A stretch of DNA of 64,000 nucleotides from Akebia trifoliata (taxonomy: Eukaryota > Streptophyta > Magnoliopsida > Ranunculales > Lardizabalaceae): the NCBI GenBank assembly GCA_017979445.1, contig CM030713.1, forward strand, positions 28,687,934-28,751,933, read 5' to 3'. This document shows positions 58,789 to 64,000 of the stretch, piece by piece (position 1 is the first letter of the stretch; each line of letters begins with the position of its first letter). The translations under genes and the position numbers were made by a program. Under the pieces are notes generated by a model. The model made no database searches. It was not told where the DNA came from and saw only the letters and a program-made list of their open reading frames with translations.

Positions 58789-61700
58789 TTAAATCAATTC
58801 TAGGAACAAAGCTTCTTGTTTACTAGTCAAACCTACTTCACTCAAAGACAGTTTGCTCTCGCCATCGCTGAAAGCACGTCGGGGGTATGGTCTTACCTGT
58901 CCAGCACGGAAATTAAGCAACAAGAGTTAGAAATATTGAGAGGCTATACATACCTTACCACCACCTCAATTCACTTTTACAATCACAACTATTATCTGTA
59001 ATCCCATGATAATTCAAACCACAAAGAAACTCTATTCTTCTTTTATAGTAAAATTCTATAAGATGGTTCTAACAAAATGCAGATCAAGGTAGATAGAAGA
59101 AAAATTACCAGTCTATAGGTGCCAGGCTTAACCCCTCTTCCCACATCTATGAAGTCAAAAAGAGACTGCATATGCAAGACACAATGAGATTAAGTCGATA
59201 AAATATGCAAATAGAAGGATGTACTGTTTAGAAGATAAACCTGGAGTTTGTCAGACTTCAGAAAGCGGCGGCCACGGCGGCTGCCATCTGGCATCCGAAC
59301 AAGAAGAGTTACACCATTTTCGTCAGCTAAAGCCGGTTCTTGAGGAAGACGAGCTTCTTTTGCAGCTAACTGTCTCTCAATCTCCTACCATCAGTAATGA
59401 ATTTAGTCAAACATCAGGAACACAGTCTATATGATTTTAGTTGCAATTTTCTTATTACAAGGAGTTTTTTCTTTCCAGTCGAGGAAAATGAAGATGGCTA
59501 TTGTACACATATAATATGTCAATAAGTTAGAATAAGTACACATCATAAATTGGATAATTAAGGCTAAGCTAGTCTTAATCTTGTTTATGATAAGTAACAC
59601 AAGTCAATAGGGGTCATATAAACTATTATTAAAACGAGATAAAAAATATTATGACATAATCATAACTAATTCAAACAAACCAAAACTAAATAAAACTAGG
59701 AAAAACATCCAAAGTCATTGTTACCATTGTTCTTGTTGTTATTCACACATGTAACAAACTATTATAAGAGCGTATCTTTCTTTTGGTAAGAGCATACATT
59801 TCTTTCTTTTGAAATGTTGTCAGCTTAAAGAAATTCCTCACAAAATCACCTATTAGGTACTCTTAGCCATGGAAATACATGCGTGTCAAATCCATTAGTA
59901 TACATTATCCTGAGAACATATTAAAATGAACATTTCATGCTGCATGGCTACGTTATCAATTCAGGAGAGAAAATAAATGAAGTGGAATCACTGACATCAT
60001 AAAATCTTATATTCGCACAAACAAATTTTTGTTTTTTTGTTTTTAACAAACAAGAGTCAGCAGATAAATACACATTGCAAAAAAGTAAACAACTGTAGAG
60101 TTGAAACTGGAGAAGGAACATTATTGAACTAGTCTCAAGCTTTGTTTCAAATACATGAGATTTGTATCAATGTTATGATAGGGAAACACATAGAACCAAT
60201 CATAAAATCAAAAGTTCTATTTATTATGTAAGAACTCATCTCAACTCTATTCATAACAGCAGGAATTCAATCGATATTACCTCTTCCTCCATTAATTTCT
60301 TGCGAGATTGTTCCTCCTTCAATCTTTCTTCTTCCAGAGCAGCTTCTCTGGCAGCTTTTTCTTTTAAGCGACAAGCTTCAGCTTCCTCCATGGCCTTTAA
60401 TTCTTTTTCTCTGTCAGCTTGGAGTGATGCAAGATACTCGTCATCCTGCAAGCTTAGATCTAGCATTAATAGTGTCACAGACAATGACTATAGTCATTCG
60501 ATGGTTACTTAAATGAAGGGCATACCTGCTGTTCTCGTAGCAGTCGCTGAGCTTCAAGAGCGGGTGATGCAGGACCAGGGACACGTCGAGGATAGGGACC
60601 CATGTTTCTATCTGAAAGCTGATGAGGTGGGAATGTAAAACCATATGCAGGCCCTTCAGGAATTCCACCAAAAAGTGCCGCCTCAAGCATAACTGCTTCA
60701 TCGTGCTCCTCTGAAGATATGCCTCCCCACTTCATCACAGTAAAAAAATGCAAACCAATTAATCAGGAGAGTTGCTATTGGTAACCCGACTTTTACTTAT
60801 TACACCCCAATTTCTTAAATTATTTATCACACTCCAATTAAAGATTATAACACACTCTTCAAACATTACAAAGGTTCGGCTCAAATTATAATCTCAACAT
60901 TACAAAATATTCAAACAATTTCAGTAGTTGTTTACAATTATGATTAAGCTCATATAAAATCATGGGAAAATTATGAAACAAATCCAAAAAAAAATTTATT
61001 TATCAAAAAGAATCTAATTTTTGAAAAATTAGAAAAAAGATAAAAATCCGGTCATTGAAAGACCGGTTTCTTCTCTCTTCACTTCTCTCTCCTCTTTCTC
61101 TCTCTACATTTAAAAAAAAAAATCAAATTTTTTTAAAAAATACCGATCATTGAAAGACCAGTTTCTTCTCTCTCTTCACTTCTCTCTCCTCTACATTCAA
61201 GATTAATATGTCTAATAAAAATTATGAAAAAATATATATCTAATAAAAATTCTTAAAATCAAGTTATCATCATCAAATCCCATATTTCTACATTTATGAA
61301 TTACCAAATTCTATCATACATCAAATCCCACGTTTAAAAAAAGAGAGAAATTGCAAATCGCATTTTAAACGTGATTTTTTTTTTTTTTTTTTTTTTAAAT
61401 TCACCAATTTTTGTGACTATGGTTATAAGTGAATGCAATGAGCACAAATGGTGGGTGCAAATAGCCTAGCTTGTACCGTTATGTATGAAGGGTTGGGACT
61501 TAGGAGAGTTTAACTACCATCTCATCGTTTATTGTTAACTTTAAAAAGCGATGGCATATTTTGTAGAATAAGAAAAAGGGATGAAAAAAAGATTAAATAA
61601 ATAATGTGTAAAAGTGACCAACTTCGTGAACATTAGGGGTGTCAATGGATCGGTTCCGGTTTGATTCCTATGAATATTAGAATCATAATTACTATAAATT

Positions 61701-63828
61701 TTTTTTTTTTTAATTTTTTTCATAATTTTCCCTTTTTTTTTAAAATGTAGAGGAGAGAGAAGTGAAGAGAGAAGAAACCGGTCTTTCAATGACCGGTATT
61801 TTTAAAAAAATTCGATTTTTTTAAATGTAGAGAGAGAAAGAGGAGAGAGAAGTGAAGAGAGAGAAGAAACCGGTCTTTCAATGACTGGTATTTTAAAAAA
61901 AATTCGATTTTTTTTTTAAATGTAGAGGAGAGAGAAGAAACCGGTCTTTCAATGACCAGATTTTTATCTTTTTTCTAATTTTTAAAAATTAGATTCTTTT
62001 TGATAAATAATTTTTTTTTTGGATTTTTTTCATAATTTTCCCTAAAATCATACACCCAAAAAATAAAAATCTAGCAAAAAAAAACGAAAGAGCTTCCTTT
62101 GGCACCCCAACTTTTACTTATTTTCAATCATTCACTTATTTTCTTTATTTTTGTTTGGGGTGTAATAATTAAAAGTTAGGATGCCAATAGCAGCTCTGTT
62201 AATTAGTGTAACAACAAATTTCACTAAACCTGATCCCCTTCAGGGATTTGATGTTACAGGTTAGTGTTAAAGTTTTCTTTAATGGATGGATGATACCTCA
62301 TCAGAAGGGAAAGCATCTCCATTACGTTGGGGAAGACTACCAATGTCATGTAATCCAGGACTTGATGGCGAACTATCTGCCACTTCTCCAGCTTCTTTGG
62401 GAGACTCCACAGATCCAGAAGAGACACGTACGGATCTCTGTCTCACCAATGGCTGCCCTTCTACATCTTCGACTTCAATTTGAACGGATGTGCTTCCTGC
62501 CTCTGGTTTAAATTTACTTGAAGATCCCTTGTTAAAAGAACCAAACCCTTGCCTCCACATAAATAAAACAAAATAAAAAAATGAGGAATGTGTAAACACA
62601 TGCACACTCACTACACACATAAGCACACACAAAAATCAAACGATTTATATCACATAGATATGAACAGCAACAAAAGATAAATACCTTCTATCTGCCTCCG
62701 CCAGTTTTGTTAGTGCTTCCACATAAGATGGATTAATAACTCTCTTTTCTGCAGTTCCAACTAGCCCTCCCTGCTCACGCAATGCTTTTTCTCGCTCTGC
62801 TGTCTGAACTCAGTTCATGAAGACACAAGGATTAAGAAATATGAAAATAAAAAAAGCTAAAATATCTGACAAATGGAAAGATTAAAAAACCTTTAAAGAC
62901 AATGAAACGGCACGTGCGAGCTCAGCATCTTCTAAGTGAGGCTGCCTTTGCTGAAGACTGGAACCAGATGTGTCCTAAATTGAAATGAAAATGGGTCAAG
63001 ATAGATGGCTTCTACTAAGCATCAACAATACCATATTTGGAGTTGTTATCACATACATTGGGATCACCAAAATGCTGATTTGGTAAGCCTTCAACCTCTC
63101 GCTTTGAAGCCTCGATGGCCGCTCGGATCATTTCCTCTTCAATATCATAACCATAGTCGGGCACATGATCTAATTCAGGAGCACTTGGTCTAGAGTGTCT
63201 CTCATGAAGAATGTCACCTGCAATGCCGTTTTCCCTTTCATTCTGACCAAGAGAATGGGCACTGGGAGCAGTTGGAATACCTTCATCGTCTTCATCATCA
63301 ATTATGACATTCCCATGGGTTTCAGGTCCATGTGCAGGTGCAGATTCAGTGACGTCCTCAATGGAAGGCCCATGTCCAGATTGACTAGGTTGGTCGTTCC
63401 CATCTTTGAACTCTATGGGTATCTCCCTCACCTCTCTTGGATGTGTTACCCGTGGTGCTCCACTGAGAGACTCAGTAGCACGTATTCCTTCAAAGAAATT
63501 TCTACGAAAGTCAGGGTCAAGGAGTGAGAAAGGACTCAAGTTCTGACCAGAGGAGAAAAGTGGCAAACGAGGTCCCCGGGATTCCACTTGAATTGGTTCA
63601 TCATCTATATCCATGAAATCATTTTGGGGGGTTGGATTGGTTGTTGGATGTGTGCTGGACATGCAAGGGAACATAATAGTATTAAAAAGAATATTGGAAC
63701 TCACAGAAATGAAAGGCGTAATTCAATGTAAACTAAAAGAAAATTTAAAATTGAAAGTAGGATTACATGTTTCTATCTCCTTCACTGAAATGTGCATTCA
63801 CAGCTTCATTGAGATCACCACCATGTTC
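58789..63828 (-). CDS. Plant UBX-domain protein (PUX8/PUX13-like), N-terminal exon outside the window
   Basis: Exons (minus): 63767-63828, 63057-63654, 62891-62974, 62685-62803, 62297-62552, 60526-60729, 60281-60445, 59241-59384, 59109-59165, 58789-58896, giving 598 visible residues. The first exon carries the end of the UBA-like domain ([18 protein letters not shown]). Two ubiquitin-interacting-type motifs follow, [15 protein letters not shown] and [12 protein letters not shown], and then the conserved [16 protein letters not shown] box. A charged coiled coil ([20 protein letters not shown] onward) leads to the C-terminal UBX domain ([20 protein letters not shown] ... [13 protein letters not shown] ... 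EALFLELI). UBX proteins are adaptors of the CDC48/p97 ATPase. The usual FPR loop appears as RPYPRRAF. All phases match. The 1.57-kb intron 60730-62296 contains nested transposons. The start codon lies beyond 64000. Confidence 0.94.
60769..62197. repeat. Family-A MITE split by a MULE, in a PUX intron
   Basis: The left half (60769-60963) starts AGAGTTGCTATTGG and the right half (62043-62197) ends 'ccaatagcagctct'. Joined, they match the copies at 3876 and 54356. The split lies in the shared 'catataaaat' block, which shows the MULE inserted after the MITE. Confidence 0.75.
60964..62042. mobile_element. Non-autonomous MULE, 1,079 bp, exact 9-bp target duplication
   Basis: The inverted ends are GGGAAAATTATGAAA / 'tttcataattttccc', flanked by TAAAATCAT at 60955-60963 and 62043-62051. 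The long arms contain repeated units 'gaccggtttcttctctc' / 'gagaagaaaccggtctttca' in two to three copies per side, so they are internally tandem. The central part (about 61395-61680) is unique and non-coding. It sits within a family-A MITE in a PUX intron. Confidence 0.85.
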
Positions 63829-64000
63829 CTGATTAACAATCAGATGCAAAGACAGCATAGCACAAAAAGAGTATGGATAGTTAGGGGAGAATTAGATGTG
63901 AAACATTCTAACCACTTCCCACCAAGTAACCCCCAACTAAAGCACGAGAACTAAAGGAAAACTTATGAAAATTTTGATCCATTACAGACAACCATTCAAC

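Noticed and set aside
1..64000. tRNA, rRNA, snRNA genes and CRISPR arrays
   Set aside because: I looked for tRNA A/B boxes with cloverleaf context and for regularly spaced direct repeats. The only box-bearing units are SINEs and the only regular repeat is the TRIM multimer.

Overview
The window is nuclear DNA of a flowering plant, most likely a eudicot-type dicot. It is AT-rich, its genes are widely spaced and carry introns, and the proteins belong to plant-only or plant-typical families (GRAS, F-box/PP2, D-type cyclin, SEUSS-like, PMT, PUX). A chloroplast ycf1 fragment, plant SINEs, TRIM elements, MITEs and decayed LINE ends lie between and inside the genes. No prokaryotic operons, CRISPR arrays or rRNA/tRNA genes were seen.

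Layout, left to right. 468-1436 (+): last exon of a SEUSS/SLK transcriptional co-regulator, cut at the left edge. 3362-6158 (-): complete three-exon F-box/PP2-A lectin-like gene. 6.2-18.5 kb: gene-free, very AT-rich, with a MULE-type element (8411-8931) and a TRIM multimer (16691-17204). 18562-21161 (-): BIG BROTHER-like RING-H2 ubiquitin ligase, seven coding exons plus a 5'-UTR exon; its 5'-UTR intron holds a plastid ycf1 fragment. 22.1-31.5 kb: gene-free, with two Tourist-like MITEs (one carrying a large GTG microsatellite), a SINE with target-site duplication and a second TRIM. 31587-32845 (-): six-exon D6-type cyclin. 35139-37166 (-): single-exon GRAS gene SCL28, with three exact MSA (MYB3R-binding) motifs upstream. 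39013-39748 (+): decayed GRAS pseudogene derived from an SCL28-like gene. 39.7-49.6 kb: repeats, including a long hairpin and a SINE. 49695-53154 (+): six-exon PMT-type Golgi methyltransferase. 53.2-58.7 kb: repeats. 58789-63828 (-): ten exons of a UBA/UIM/UBX protein (PUX8/13 type), whose N-terminal exon lies beyond the right edge.

All multi-exon models were built by hand from GT..AG sites. The reading phase matches at every junction I list and the exon lengths agree with the translated residues. Two adjacent genes, the D6-type cyclin and SCL28, both belong to cell-cycle control. Three genes (F-box/PP2, RING-H2, PUX) belong to the ubiquitin system.

The most unusual feature is a set of hairpin elements whose outer arms differ but whose central core is shared (about 'AACCATAGATC ... 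CTCGGGATACA'); they are scattered through the window. The other main points are an apparent one-base frameshift at the SEUSS-like C-terminus, the SCL28 MSA cluster with an inverted GRAS pseudogene next to it, and a MULE nested in a MITE nested in a PUX intron with an exact 9-bp target duplication.
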